Source of the DNA: Eutreptiella sp. 'Long Island Sound 2002'
Lineage: Eukaryota; Euglenozoa; Euglenophyceae; Eutreptiales; Eutreptiaceae
Direction of reading: 5' to 3'
Assembly: GCA_964036045.1 (NCBI GenBank)
Contig: OZ038380.1
Location: forward strand, 122,344,899 to 122,408,898
Length of the DNA stretch: 64,000 bases
Shown here: in pieces, positions 31,546-43,252 of the stretch
Layout of the letters: every line of letters starts with the position of its first letter
Position numbering within the stretch: position 1 is the first letter of the stretch
Notes under the pieces: generated by a model
The model's database searches: none
What the model saw: the letters and a program-made list of their open reading frames with translations, nothing else
Told to the model about the DNA's origin: nothing
Made by a program: the position numbers and the translations under genes

Positions 31546-32295
31546 AAGCCTGCAGAACGCTCCAAAGGAAATGCTAACAATTTCTGCCTGGCTCCTTAAT
31601 ATGCAATTACCGGAATTAGTGGAATTGGCGGAACATGAGCTCAGCCTTTCTCGTCGCGCGCGCTGCCCGAAGCGGCAAAATGAAATGGAAAGATAAGTAA
31701 ATAAGGAAGAAAAACTTTCCAAATGGCTGAAATTAAAGCTAATTAGCATAAAAAGCGCTTGGGGCAAAAAGCTCGCGGCGCAACGCGTTAACCCGCGAGG
31801 TGAAACGATTGTAGCTTAAATAGGTAAACAAACAGCTCCGTAAGAGCCGTAAAGCATTAGCGATCATAACAGCGTGTTTCTCGTGTTGTACAGTCGCGTA
31901 TCGACAAAGGAAAACGAGTTGCGAGCAGCGCGTAAAACTCGAATAATGTTTCCAAGCGGCCGCGTCCCTTCACGCCGCTTCCTTTTCACTTTCTCTCCTT
32001 CTCCATGCCCCTGACTCCCCTCCCTCGTTCTCCCTCTCACCCCTTTTCGTCAGTTCAGGCGGCTGGCGCTTGGGGAAAAGCGGTCAACCCCTTGCAAGCA
32101 ACAGGCGCAACGACAACCCAACACCACCGCCACCAACAACTGCACACAATCATGAACAGCCGGCAACACTTAGATTGACCCGCATACATGGTCTTGCTGC
32201 TCACGCGTGAGTTATGGTGTGCATATTTTCATTTTATTTTACTTTACACAAGAAAAAAAAACGAACAAAATTCTTCAAAACTGGGCTTTGCAGTG
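31546..32295. other. Region with no recognised gene
   Basis: Mixed to AT-rich DNA, including a NotI-like GCGGCCGC near 31,958 and an A-run near 32,252. No coding motif. Confidence 0.4.
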
Positions 32296-33286
32296 CTTGT
32301 TAAAGAAGGCCAGAGCAAACAAGCACAAACAGCACAGAGAAAAGACCGCAGGACACAACAGCACAGCACCACACGGAGGCACAGCAGCACAAGAGAGAGC
32401 GCGGGAAAGCAGGGCACCACAACAAACCACCATCATCAACGGGGCACCAACCAGACCAGCCAAGGACACAAACGCCGCAACGCGCCGCCAGGAAACTACA
32501 ACAGGCAACGAGGCCCGGCGACGAACAATCAGAAACTACAGGCAGCACCACAGGACACTGACCAGCTCAACAGAGGCAACAGAGCAGAGCTCAGGGGCAC
32601 AACGCAGGCGCGCCAGCACAGCACAACACAGCACCGCACAAGAGGACGAGACGCGAGAGAACACAGCACAGCGCGCAGCAGTACAGGACACCACGCGCCC
32701 AGCAGCGCAGGGCAACAGCGCACCGCAGAACACCAAAGGAAACAGCACAACACACAGCATTGCACCACTGCACCAGGCGCCAGAAACAGCACAGACCAAA
32801 TAAGCAGCACAACGCAAGCGCACCAGCACAGCGCAGCACAGCAGCGCACGGCGCGGAGAGAACAGTGAACGCACGACACGACACCCCGGGACACACACAG
32901 CTCAAAGCACAGCAGCGAGCAACAGCACGCACCAACACACCACGGCAAAACACACACCACACAGAGAACACTGCGCAGAGAAACACGACAAAACACGGCG
33001 CCGGAAGGCACAACACCCCAGGGCGACAGACAGTGCCCGAGGGCACAACACAGCAAGCGGCGGCACCAAACAGGACCAGAGAAAGCAACCAAGCGCACAA
33101 CAGCACAGCAAGACGCGAAGCAAAGCGGCGCAGCTGAGTAAAGAGGGACACAGCACAGCACACGGCAACCCAGACCAAGGCGAGACAGCAAGCCACAACA
33201 AGAACAACGCAGCGGGACAACACGACCAAAGACGCGGCACAACACACAGCAGCAACCAACAGCACGGCACAGCACAGCACAAGACG
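32296..33286. repeat. CA-rich dispersed module, copy 1
   Basis: About 1 kb of ACAGCAC/GCACAGC-type sequence on the plus strand. It shares long runs with 38,546-39,360 and 43,253-44,090, for example CAGGCGCCAGAAACAGCACA, and CCCCAGGGCGACAGACAGTG near 33,018. Frames on both strands are open (QHSTAQ strings one way, CCAVLCC strings the other) and are not genes. Confidence 0.85.
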
Positions 33287-33779
33287 CAGTAGGTAGGTAA
33301 GTAGGTGCACTGGGTCGTGGCGAAGTGCCCCATGGTTCCCGCTGGCGTTGCCGCTGTGACGAACAGGAAGAGGCTCTGCGCATGAAGAGGGGAGGCGGCC
33401 TACATCCTGCTAGACCTGACTGGTGGCCCCCAACAAAGCGCCCCTGGGCAACACCGGGAGGGCTGATCGCCGCCAGCATGACGTGCTTGTCTAGCCGGGA
33501 GGGTGTGCCCCCGTGCTTGCGCACGTCCCCTCCTTTGGGCGGAACCCTGGAGGTTCATCGGACTTCCTGGAGTATCCCGTTCCCAAGGCATGCATGCATG
33601 TTCTTGGTACTAGGGTTCCGAGGCGCTTGGGTGTGGCATGCTCCGCCTCGAGTCTGGGAGCAGCGCTGGCCTTAGGATGCAGCCTTACCCCCGGGATCCG
33701 GATCTCGTTTGGCCGGGTCACCTGCATGGCACGGGCTGCCTGAATGCCGGGGCTATGGACACTCGGTTTCCTACTGTTG
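33287..33779. repeat. Module K, copy 1 (~490 bp)
   Basis: Direct, clearly diverged copy of 49,968-50,470. Shared blocks include CCCATGGTTCCCGCTGGCGT, GTCCCCTCCTTTGGGCGGAA and TTAGGATGCAGCCTTACCCC. It sits between a CA-rich module and the first 127-bp array. Confidence 0.88.
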
Positions 33780-36700
33780 TGTTGCGCTTGTGTTTGGGTC
33801 TGAGTTGTGCTTGGCCTCGGGTTTCGGCTGCGCCCCGCCACTCCTGGCCGGGGTGATGGGGTGTGTGTGTGTGTTGGCGTGCGCGCTCAGCTTGTACCCC
33901 GCCACCCCCCGCTTGGGTGTGCGGTGTGGGTGTGTGTGCTTGGGGTCGGGTTTCGGCTGCGCCCCGCCACTCTTGGCTGGGGTGTTGGGGCCTGTGTGTG
34001 TTTGTGTACGCACTCCGCTTGTACCCCGCCACTCCTGGCTGGTGTGTTGGGGTGTGGCTGTGTGTGCTTGGGCTGGGGTTTCGGCTGCGCCCCGCCACTC
34101 CTGGCTGGGTGTTGGGTCGTGTGTGTGCTTGTGTGCGCGCTCCGCTCCTACCCCGCTACTCCTGGCTGGGGTGCGCGGTGTGGGCTTGTGTGTTTGGGCT
34201 CGGGTTGTGGCTGCGCCCCGCCTTTCCTGGCTGGGGTGTGTGGGTGTGCGTGATTGTGTGCGCGCTCCGCTTGTACCCCGCCACTCCTGGCTGGGGTGTG
34301 CGGTGTGGGTGTGTGTGTTTAGGCTGGGGTTTCGGCTGCGCCCCGCCACTCCTGGCTGGGGTGTTCGGGTGTTTGTGTGCTTGTGTGCGCACCCCGCTTG
34401 TACCCCGCCATTCCTGGCTGGGGTGTGCGGTGTGGGTGTGTGTGCTTGGGCTCCGATTTCTGCTGCGCCCCGCCACTGCTGGCTGGGGTGTTGGGGTGTG
34501 CGTGTGCGCGCTCCGCTTGTACCCCACCACCCCTGGCTGGGGTGTGCGTTGTGGGTGCGTGTGCCTGGGGTCCGGGTTCTGCTGGGCCCCGCCACTCCTG
34601 GCCCCGGGGTTGGGGCGTGCGTGAGCTTGTGTGCCCGCTCCGCCTGTACCCCGCCGGTCCTGGCTGGTGTGTGTGGTGTGCCTGTGTGTGCTTGGGCTCG
34701 GGTTTTGGCTGCGCCCCGCCACTCCTGGCCGGGTGTTGGGGTGTGTGTCTGCTTGTGTGCGCACCCCGCTTGTACCCCGCCATTCCTTGCTGGGGTGTGT
34801 GGTGTGGGTGTGTGTGCTTGGGCTCGGGTTTCGACTGCACCCCGCCTCCCCTGGCTGGGGTGTTTGGGTGTGTGTGTGTTTGTGTGCGCACTCCGCTGGT
34901 ACCCCGCCACTCCTGGCTGGGATATGTGGTGTGAGCATGTGTGTTTGGCCTCGGGTTGTGGCTGCGCCCCGCCTTTCCTGGCTGGGGTGTTGGGGTGTGC
35001 ATGTTTGCCGGCGCGCTCCCCTGGTACCCCGCCAATCCTGGCTGGGGTGTGCGCCGCGGGTGTGTGTGTCAGGGCTCGGATTTTGGCTGCGCCCCACCAC
35101 TCCTGGCTGGGGTGTTGGGGTGTGCCTGTGCGCGCTCTGCTTGTACCCCGCCACGCCTGGCTGGGTTGTGCGGTGTGGGTGCATGTGCCTGGGCTCGTGT
35201 TTGGGCTGCGCCCCGCTACTCCTGGCCTGGGGGGTTGGGGTGTGTGAGTGCTTGTGTGCCCGCTCCGCCTGTACCCTGCCACTCCTGGCTGGGGTGTGTG
35301 GTGACGGTGTGTGTGCTTGGCCTCCGGTTTTAGCTGCGCCCCGCCACTCCTGGCCGGGTGTTGGGGTGTGTGTTTGCTTGTCTGCGCACCCAGCTTGTAC
35401 CCCGCCATTCCTGGCTTGGGTGTGTGGTGTGGGTGTGTGTGCTTGGGCTCGGGTTTCGGCTGCGCCCCGCCTCTCCTGGCTGGGGTGTTGGGGTGTGTGT
35501 GTGTTTGTGTGCGCACTCCGCTTGTACCCCGCCATTCCTGGCTGGGGTGTGCGGCGTGGGTGTGTGTGCTTCGGCTCGAATTTTGGCTGCACCCCGCCAC
35601 TCCTGGCTGGGGTGTTGGGATGTGTGTGTGCTTGCTTGCGCACTCCGCTTGTACCCCGCCACTCCTGGCTGGGGTGTGCGGTGTGGGTGTGTGTGTTTGG
35701 GCTCGGGTTTGGGCTGCGCCCCGCCACTCTTGGCTGGGCCGTTTGGGTACGGGCGTGTTTTGTTTGGGCTCGGGTTGTGGCTGCGCCCCGCCACTCCTGG
35801 CTGGGGTGTTGAGGTGTGCGTGTTTGTGTGCGCGCTCCGCTGGTACCCTGCACCTCCTGGCTGGGGTGTGTGTCGTGGGCGTGTGTGTTTGGCCTCGGGT
35901 TGTGGCTGCGCCCCGCCTTTCCTGGCTGCTGTGTTTTGGTGTGCGTGTTTGTGTGCGCACTCCCCTGGTACCCCGCCACTCCTGGGTTGCGTGTGCGGTG
36001 TGAGTCTGTGTGTTTGGGCTCGGGCTTCGGCTGCGCCCCGCCTCTCCTGGCTGAGGTGTTGGGTCGTGCGTGTGTTTGTCTGCGCGCTCCGCTTGTACCC
36101 CGCCATTCCTGGCTGGGTTGTGCGGCGTGGGTGTGTGCGCTTGGGCTCCGGTTTCCGCTGCGCCCCGCCACTCCTGGCTGGAGCGTTGGGCTGTGTGTGT
36201 GCTTACTTGCGCCCTCCACTTGTACCCCGCCACTCCTGGCTTGGGGGTTGGGGCGTGTGAGCGCTTGTGTGCCCGCTCCGCCTGTACCCCGCCACTCCTG
36301 GCTGGGGTGTGTGGTGTGGGTGTGTGTGCTTGGGCTCGGGTTTTGCCTGCGCCCCGCCACTCCTGGCCGGGTGTTGGGGTGTGTGTCTGCTTGTGTGCGC
36401 ACCCCGCTTGTACCCCGCCATTCCTGGCGGGGGTGTGCGGTGTGGGTGTGTGTGCTTGGGCCCGGGTTTTGCCTGCGCCCCGCCTCTCCTGGCTGGGGTG
36501 TTGGGGTGTGTGTGTGTTTGTGTGCGCACTCCGCTTGTACCCCGCCATTCCTGGCTGGGGTGTGCGGTGTGGGTGTGTGTGCTTCGGCTCGAATTTCGGC
36601 TGCGCCCCGCCACTCCTGGCTCGGGTGTTGGAATGTTTGTGTGCTTGCTTGCGCGCTCCGCCTGTACCCCGCCACTCCTGGCTGGGATGTGCGGTGTGGG

Positions 36701-38040
36701 TGTGTATGTTTGGGCTCAGGTTTCGGCTGCGCCCCTCCACTCTTGGCTGGGCCGTTTGGGTGTGGGCGTCTGTGTTCGGGCTCGGGTTGTGGCTGCGCCC
36801 CGCCTTTCCTGGCTGGGGTGTTGGGGTGTGCCTGTTTGTGTGCGCGCTCTGCTGGTACCCTGCCCCTCCTGGCTCGGGTGTGCGGTGTGGGCGTGTGTGT
36901 TTGGCCTCGGGTTGTGGCTGCGCCCCGCCTTTCCTGGCTGGGGTGTTGGGGTGTGCGTGTTTGTGTGCGCACTCCCCTGGTACCCCGCAACTCCTGGCTG
37001 GCGTGTGCGGTGTCGCTGTGTGTGTTTGGGCTCGGGTTTCGGCTGCGCCCCGCCACTCCTGGCTGGGGTGTTGGGGTGTGTGTGTGTTTGTGTGCGCGCT
37101 CTGCTTGTACCCCGCCACTCCTGGCTAGGGTGTGCGTCGTGGGTGTGTGCGCTTGAACTCCGGTTTCCACTGCGCCCCGCCACTCCTGGCTGGGGTGTTG
37201 GTGTGTCCGTGTGCTTGCTTGCGCACTCCGCTTGTACCCTGCCACTCCTGGCTTGGGTGTGCGGTGTGGGAGTGTGTGTTTGGGCTCGGATTTCGGCTGT
37301 GCCCCGCCACTTCTGGCTGGGGTGTTGGGGTGTGTGTGTGTTTGTTTGCGCGCTCCCCTTGTATGCCGCCACTCCTGGCTGGGGTTTGCGGCGTGGGTGT
37401 GTGCGCTTAGGCTCGGGTTTCGGCTGCGCCCTGCCACCTCTGGCTGGGGTGTTGGGCCGTGTTTGTGCTTGTGTCTGCACTCCGCTTGTACCCCGCCACT
37501 CCTGGCTGGGGTGTGCGGTGTGGGTGTGTGTGCTTGGGCTCGGGATTCGGATGCGCCTCGGCACTCCTGGTTCGGGTGTTAGGGTGTGTCTGTGCTTGCT
37601 TGCGCGCTCCGCTTGTACCCCGCCACTCCTGGCTGGGGTGTGCGGTGTAGGCGTGTGTGTTTGGGCTCGGGTTTCGGCTGCGCCCGGCCTTTCCTGGCTG
37701 GGCCGTTGGGTATGTGTGTGTTTGTGTGTGCGCTTCGTTTGTATCCCGCCACTCCTGGCTTGGGTGTGCGGTGTGGGTGTGTGTGCTTGGGCTCGGGGTT
37801 TTTTCTGCGCCCCGCCACTCCTGGCTGGGGTGTTGGGGTGTGTGTGTGTTTGTTTGTGCGCTCCTGTTGTACCCCGCCACTCCTGGCTGGGGTGTGCGGC
37901 GTGGGTGTGTGTGCTTGCGCTCGGGTTTCGGCTGCGGCCCGCCACACTTGGCGGGGGTGTTGGGGTGTGTGTGCCCCTGTGTGCGCACTCCGCTTGTACC
38001 CCGCCATTCCTGGCTTGGGTTTGTGGTGTGTGGGTTTGGT
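33780..38040. repeat. 127-bp minisatellite, array A (~33 units)
   Basis: Each ~127-bp unit is two half-units of about 71 and 56 bp. Both contain a CCCCGCCA/CTCC/TGGCTGGGG core. The first half continues TGTGCGGTGTGGGTGTG...GGCTCGGGTTTCGGCTGCG; the second continues TGTTGGGGTGTG...TGCGCGCTCCGCTTGTA. CTTGTACCCC marks recur every 127-129 bp. The plus strand is TG- and G-rich. Long frames (up to 1,115 codons minus, 661 plus) are repeat by-products. Confidence 0.93.
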
Positions 38041-38545
38041 GTTGCTTGGCACCTGTTTCTGTGCCGTGGTTCCTTGTGTGTTGTGTGCGCTGCCCGGGTT
38101 TGCGGCATGCGATGGCCGTTGTTGCTTGGCACCTGTCCGTGTGCCTTGGTTTAGGCCGGCGGCGTGCCTCTCTGGCGTGCCCCTTGGCCCCGCGTGGTGC
38201 GCAGCGCCTCGTCCGGTCCGGTCGCTCTCTGTGCTCCGGTCAGCTTTCCTGAAGCCGTGGTGCCTTTCCCCAACCCGGGGGCTTGCGCCCCCGGCTTTAC
38301 TGGGTGGCTGCGCGGGGCACGTGGAGGCCGGTGAGAACCGGACTCATTGTGCCTGCAACTGGCCGCCGCCGAGGCAGGCGCGCTGGGCTCGCTCCGCGTC
38401 GTACCCGTTCGGGGCCCGCGATTGGGTTGTTCGTGGCGGGTACCTCCGGCGTCGGTCTTGGGCTGCGTGCGCTGCGGTGGGTGGCGTGTGTGGGCCCGGT
38501 CATTGACGCGTCCGGTTCCTCGTATCGTCCGTCTTCCGACAGGGC
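38041..38545. repeat. Junction module J, copy 1
   Basis: Near-duplicate of 42,736-43,252, and present inverted at 44,545-45,078. Shared blocks include GTTGCTTGGCACCTGT, GGGGGCTTGCGCCCCCGGCT and ACCGGACTCATTGTGCCTGC. It joins a 127-bp array to a CA-rich module. Confidence 0.9.
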
Positions 38546-39718
38546 ACAACGCAGGCGCGCCAGCACAGCGCAACACAGCACCACACAAGAGGCACCGCGT
38601 CACACCATGACAGGACGCGAGAGAACACAGCACAGCGCGCAGCAGCACAGGACACCTTGCGCCCAGCAGCGCAGGGCAACAGCGCACCGCAGAACACCAA
38701 AGGAAACAGCACAACACACAGCAATGCACCACTGCACCAGGCGCCAGAAACAGCAGAGACCAAGTCAGCAGCACAACGCAAGCGCACCAGCACAGCGCAG
38801 CACAGCACCACACGCTGCGGAGAGGACAAGGAACACACAGCACGACACCCCAGGACACACACAGCTCAAAGCACAGCAGCGAGCAACAGCACGCAGCAAC
38901 ACACCACGGCAAAACACACACCACACAGAGAACACTGCGCAGGGAAACACGACTAAACACGATGCCGGAAGGCACAACACCCCAGGGCGACAGACAGTGC
39001 CCGAGGGCACAACACAGCAAGCGATGGCACCAAACAGAACCAGAGAAAACAACCCAGCACAGCAAGACGCGAAGCAAAGCGGCGCAGCTGAGCAACCAGG
39101 AACAGAGCACAGCACACGGCAACCGAGACCAAGGCGAGACGGCAAGCCACAACGAGAACAACGCAGCGGGACAACACGACCAAAAACGCGGCACAACACA
39201 CAGCAGCAACCAACAGCACGGCGAAGCACAGCACAAGACACAAAAGGCCACCTCAAAGAACACCGCACAACGTGCAGCAGCCCACAAGATGACTAGGCGG
39301 GCCACCAGAACGCAGAACGCAGCACAGAACACGGCAATAGCAGGCAGCACAAGGCACAACACACACACCCGGGGGGGTGGGGGGTAAAAAAAGGGGGGGG
39401 GAGGGAAGAGGAGGCCGCACAGTGCCAGGGCCGACGGCACCCCAGGCCGGAGACAAGAGAACGCCAGAGCCAGACACAACGGGAGCGCAAGGCACACGAT
39501 GAAAAAAAGAAGGAAAAAAAAGGGGGGGGCTCACGGGGGGGGGGGTGGGCAGAAGAAAACGCAGAACGCCAATGCCAAGGGCACCTGGGGCTGGAAAGCA
39601 CAGAACCAGGAGACAGCGGGGACGCGAGGAACGCGGGAGAAGGTAAAAAAACTAAAAAAAAACAACAAGAAAAGGGCAACCCCAGCCCGGAGGTGGCCGG
39701 GGAAAGAAGAAGGACAAG
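38546..39718. repeat. CA-rich dispersed module, copy 2, with G/A-rich tail
   Basis: Same order as copy 3: CA-rich part, poly-G/A tract (about 39,367-39,545), then CAGAACGCCAATGCCAAGGG and a purine-rich tail. It is cut off at about 39,718 in the middle of the tail, where array B begins. Confidence 0.88.
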
Positions 39719-42700
39719 ACAGTGTGTGCTTGGGCTCGGGTTTTGCCTGCGCCCCGCCACTCCTGGCCGGGTGTTGGGGTGTTTGTCTGCTTGTGTGTGC
39801 ACCCCGCTTGTACCCCGCCATCCCTGGCTGGCGTGTGTGGTGTGGGTGTGTGTGCTTGGGCACGGGCTTCGGCTGCGCCCCGCCTCTCCTGGCTGGGGTG
39901 TTGGGGTGTGTGTGTGTTTGCGTGCGCACTCCGCTTGTACCCCCCCATTCCTGGCTGGGATGTGCGGCGTGGGTGTGTGTGTTTGGGCTCGAATTTCGGC
40001 TGCGCCCCGCAACTCATGGCTGGGGTGTTGGGGTGTGTGTGTGCTTGCTTGCGCGCTCTGCTTGTACCCCGCCACTCCTGGTTGGGGTGTGCAGTGTTGG
40101 TGTGTGTGTTTGAGCTCAGGTTTCGGCTGCGCCCTGCCACTCCTGGCTGGGCTGTTGGGGTGTGGGCGTGTGTTCTTGGGCTCGGGTTGTGGCTGCACCC
40201 CGCCTTTCCTGGCTGGGGTGTTGGGGTGTGCGTGTTTGTGTCCGCGCTCCGCTGGTACCCCGCCACTCCTGGCTTGGGTGTGCGGTGTGGGCGTGTGTGT
40301 TTGGCCTCGGGTTGTGGCTGCGCCCCGCCTTTCGTGACTGGGGTGTTGGGGTCTGCGTGCTTGTGTGCGCACTCCCCTGGTATCCCGACACTGCTGGCTG
40401 GGGTGTGCGGTGTGGGTGTGTGTGTTTGGGCTCGGGTTTCGGCTGCGCCCCGCCACTCCTGGCTGGGGTGTTGGGGTGTGCGTGTGTGCGCTCCGCTTGT
40501 ACCCCGCCACTCCTGGCTGGGGTGTGCGGTTTGGGTGCGTTTGCCTGAGCTTGGGTTTGGGCTGCGCCCCGCCACTCCTGGCTGGGGGGTTGGGGCGTGT
40601 GTGTGCCTGTGTGCCCGCGCCGCCTGTACCCCATCACTCCTGGCTGGGGTGTGTGGTGTGGGTGTGTGTGCTTGGGCTCAGGTTTCGGCTGCGCCCCGCC
40701 ACTCCTGGCCGGATGTTGTGGGCAGTGTGTCTGCTTGTGTGCGCACCCTCCTTGTACCCCGCCATTCCTGGCTGAGGTGTGCGGTGTGGGTGTGTGTGCT
40801 AGGGCTCGGGTTTCGGCTGCGCCCCGCCTCTCCTGACTGGGGTGTTGGGGTGTTTGTGTGTTTGTGTGCGCACCCCGCTTGTACCCCGCCATTCCTGGCT
40901 GGGGTGTGCGGCGTGGGTGTGTGTGCTTCGGCTCGAATTTCGGCTGCGCCCCGCCACTCCTGGCTGGGGTGTCCGGGTGTGTGTGTGCGTGCTTGCGCGC
41001 TCCGCTTGTACCCGGCCCCTCCTGGCTGGGGTGTGCGGTCCGGGTGTGTGTGTTTGGGCTCGGGTTTTGGCTGCGCCCCGCCACCCCTGACTGGGGTGTT
41101 GGGGTGTGGGCGTGTGTGTTTGGGCTCAGATTGTGGCTGCGCCCCGCCTTTCCTGGCTGGGGTGTTGGGGTGTGCGTGTTTATGTGCGCGCTCCGCTGGT
41201 ACCCCGCCACTCCTGGCCGGGGTGTGCGGTGTTGGCGTGTGTGTTTGTCCTCGGGTTGTGGCTGCAATCCGCCTCTCCTGCCTGAGATGTTGGGGTGTGC
41301 ATGTTTGTGTGCGCGCTCCGCTGGTACCCCGCCACTCCTGGCCCGGGTGTGCGTTGTGGGAGTGTGCGCTTAGGCTCGGGTTTTGGCTGCGCCCGCCACT
41401 CCTGGCTGGGGTGTTGGGGTGTGTGTGTGTTTGTGTGCGCGCTCTGCTGCTACCCCGCCACCCCTGGCTGGGGTGTGCGGCTTGGGTGTGTGCGCTTGGG
41501 CTTGACCTTCGGCTGCGCTCCGCCACTCCTAACTGGGGTGTTCGGGTGTGTTTGTGCTTGCTTGCGCGCTCCGCTTGTACCCTGCCACTCCTGGCTGGGG
41601 TGTGCGGTGTGGGTGTGTATGTTTGGGCTCGGGTTTCGGCTGTGCCCCGCCACTTCTGGCTGGGGTGTTGGGATGTGTGTGTGTTTGTGTGCGCGCTCCG
41701 CTTGTACCCCGCCACTCCTGGCTGGGGCCTTGCGGCGTGGGTGTGTGCGCTTAGGCTCGGGTTTCCGCTGCGCCCCGCGACTTCTGGCTGGGGTGTCGGG
41801 ATGTGTGTGTGCTTGTGTCTGCACTCCGCTCGTACCCTGCCACTCCTGGCTGGGGTGTGCGGTGTGGGTGTGCGTGCTTGTGCTCGGGGTTCGGCTGCGC
41901 CCTGCCACTCCTGGCTGGGGTGTTGGGGTGTGTGTGTGTTTGTGTGCGCGCTCCGCTTGTACCCTGCCACTCCTGGCTGGGGGGTGTGTGCGCTTAGGCT
42001 CGGGATTCGGCTGCGCCCCGCAACTTCTGGCTCGGGTGTTGGGGTGTGTGTGTGCATGTGTCTGCACTCCTCCTGTACCCCGCCACTCCTGGCTGGGGTG
42101 TGCGGTGTGGGCATGTGTGTTTGGGCTCGGGTTTCGGTTTCGCCCGGCCTTTCCTGGCTCGGGTGTTGGGATGTGCGTGTTTGTGTGCGCGCTCCGCTTG
42201 TACCCCGCCACTCCTGGCTGGGGTGTGCGGTGAGGGTGTGTGTGCGTGGGCTCGGGTTTTGCCTGCGCCCCGTGACTCTTGGCTGGGGTGTTGGGGTGTG
42301 TGTGTGTGTTTGTGTGCGCGCTCCGCTTGTACCCCACCACTCCTGGCTGGGGTATGTGGCGTGGCTGTGTGTGCTTGGGCTCTGGTTTCGGCTGCGCCCC
42401 GCCTCTCCTGGCTGGAGTGTTGGGGTGTGTGTGCGTTTGCGTGCGCGCTCCTGTTGTACCCCGCCACTCCTGGCTGGGGTCTGCGGCGTGGGTGTGTTTG
42501 CTTGGGCTCGGGGTTCGGCTGCGCCCCGCTACTCCTGGCTGGGGTGTTGGGGTGTGTGTGCCCCTGTGTGCGCGCTCCACTTGTACCCCGCCATTCCTGG
42601 CTGGGGTCTGCGGCGTGGGTGTGTGTGCTTGGGCTCAGTCTTCGGCTGCGCCCCGCCACTCCTGGCTGGGCCGTTGGGGTGTGTGTGCCCCTGTGTGCGC

Positions 42701-42735
42701 GCTCCACTTGTACCCCGCCGGTCCTGGATAGGGTT
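39719..42735. repeat. 127-bp minisatellite, array B (~24 units)
   Basis: Same unit and orientation as array A. It begins abruptly inside a unit (GTGTGTGCTTGGGCTCGGG). A plus-strand frame of 1,108 codons (39,722-43,048) runs through it and is a by-product. Confidence 0.93.
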
Positions 42736-43252
42736 CGTGGTGTGTGGGTTTGGTGTTGCTTGGCACCTGTTCTTGTGCCGTGGTTCCTTGCGTGTTGTGA
42801 GCGCTGCCCGGGTTTGCGGCAGTCAGTGGCTGTTGTTGCTTGGCACCTGTCTGTGTCCCTTGGTTGTGGCCGGTGGCGTGCCTCCGTGGCGTGCCCCGTG
42901 GCCCCGCGTGGTGCGCCGCGCCTCGTCCGGTCTGGCGCACTTGGTGCTCCGGTCGGCTTTCCTGCCGCCGTGGTACCTTTCCCCACCCCGGGGGCTTGCG
43001 CCCCCGGCTTTACTGGGTGGCTGCACGGGGCACGCGGAGGCTGGCTGAGAACCGGACTCATTGTGCCTGCCACTGGCCCCCGCCGAGGCAGGGGCGCTGG
43101 GCTCGCTCCGCGTCGTACCCGTTCGGGGCCCGCGATGGGGTTGTTCGTGGCGGGTACCTCCGGCGTCGGTCTTGGGCTGCGTGCGCTGCGGTGGATGGTG
43201 TGTGTGGACCCGGTCACTGAGGCGTCCGGTCTCCCCTACCGTCCGTCTTCCG
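42736..43252. repeat. Junction module J, copy 2
   Basis: Direct near-duplicate of 38,041-38,545 in the same position, between a 127-bp array and a CA-rich module. Confidence 0.9.

Noticed and set aside
33771-37118. Minus-strand ORF of 1,115 codons (and a second of 1,093 codons at 34,156-37,437)
   Set aside because: Lies wholly in the 127-bp minisatellite. The same DNA is open in other frames and on the other strand, and residues just repeat the DNA unit.
33780-42735. CRISPR array
   Set aside because: The repeats are contiguous, spacers are themselves repeated, no cas genes are present and the setting is eukaryotic.
39722-43048. Plus-strand ORF of 1,108 codons
   Set aside because: Array B by-product running into the J module; Cys/Val/Leu strings follow the TG-rich unit.
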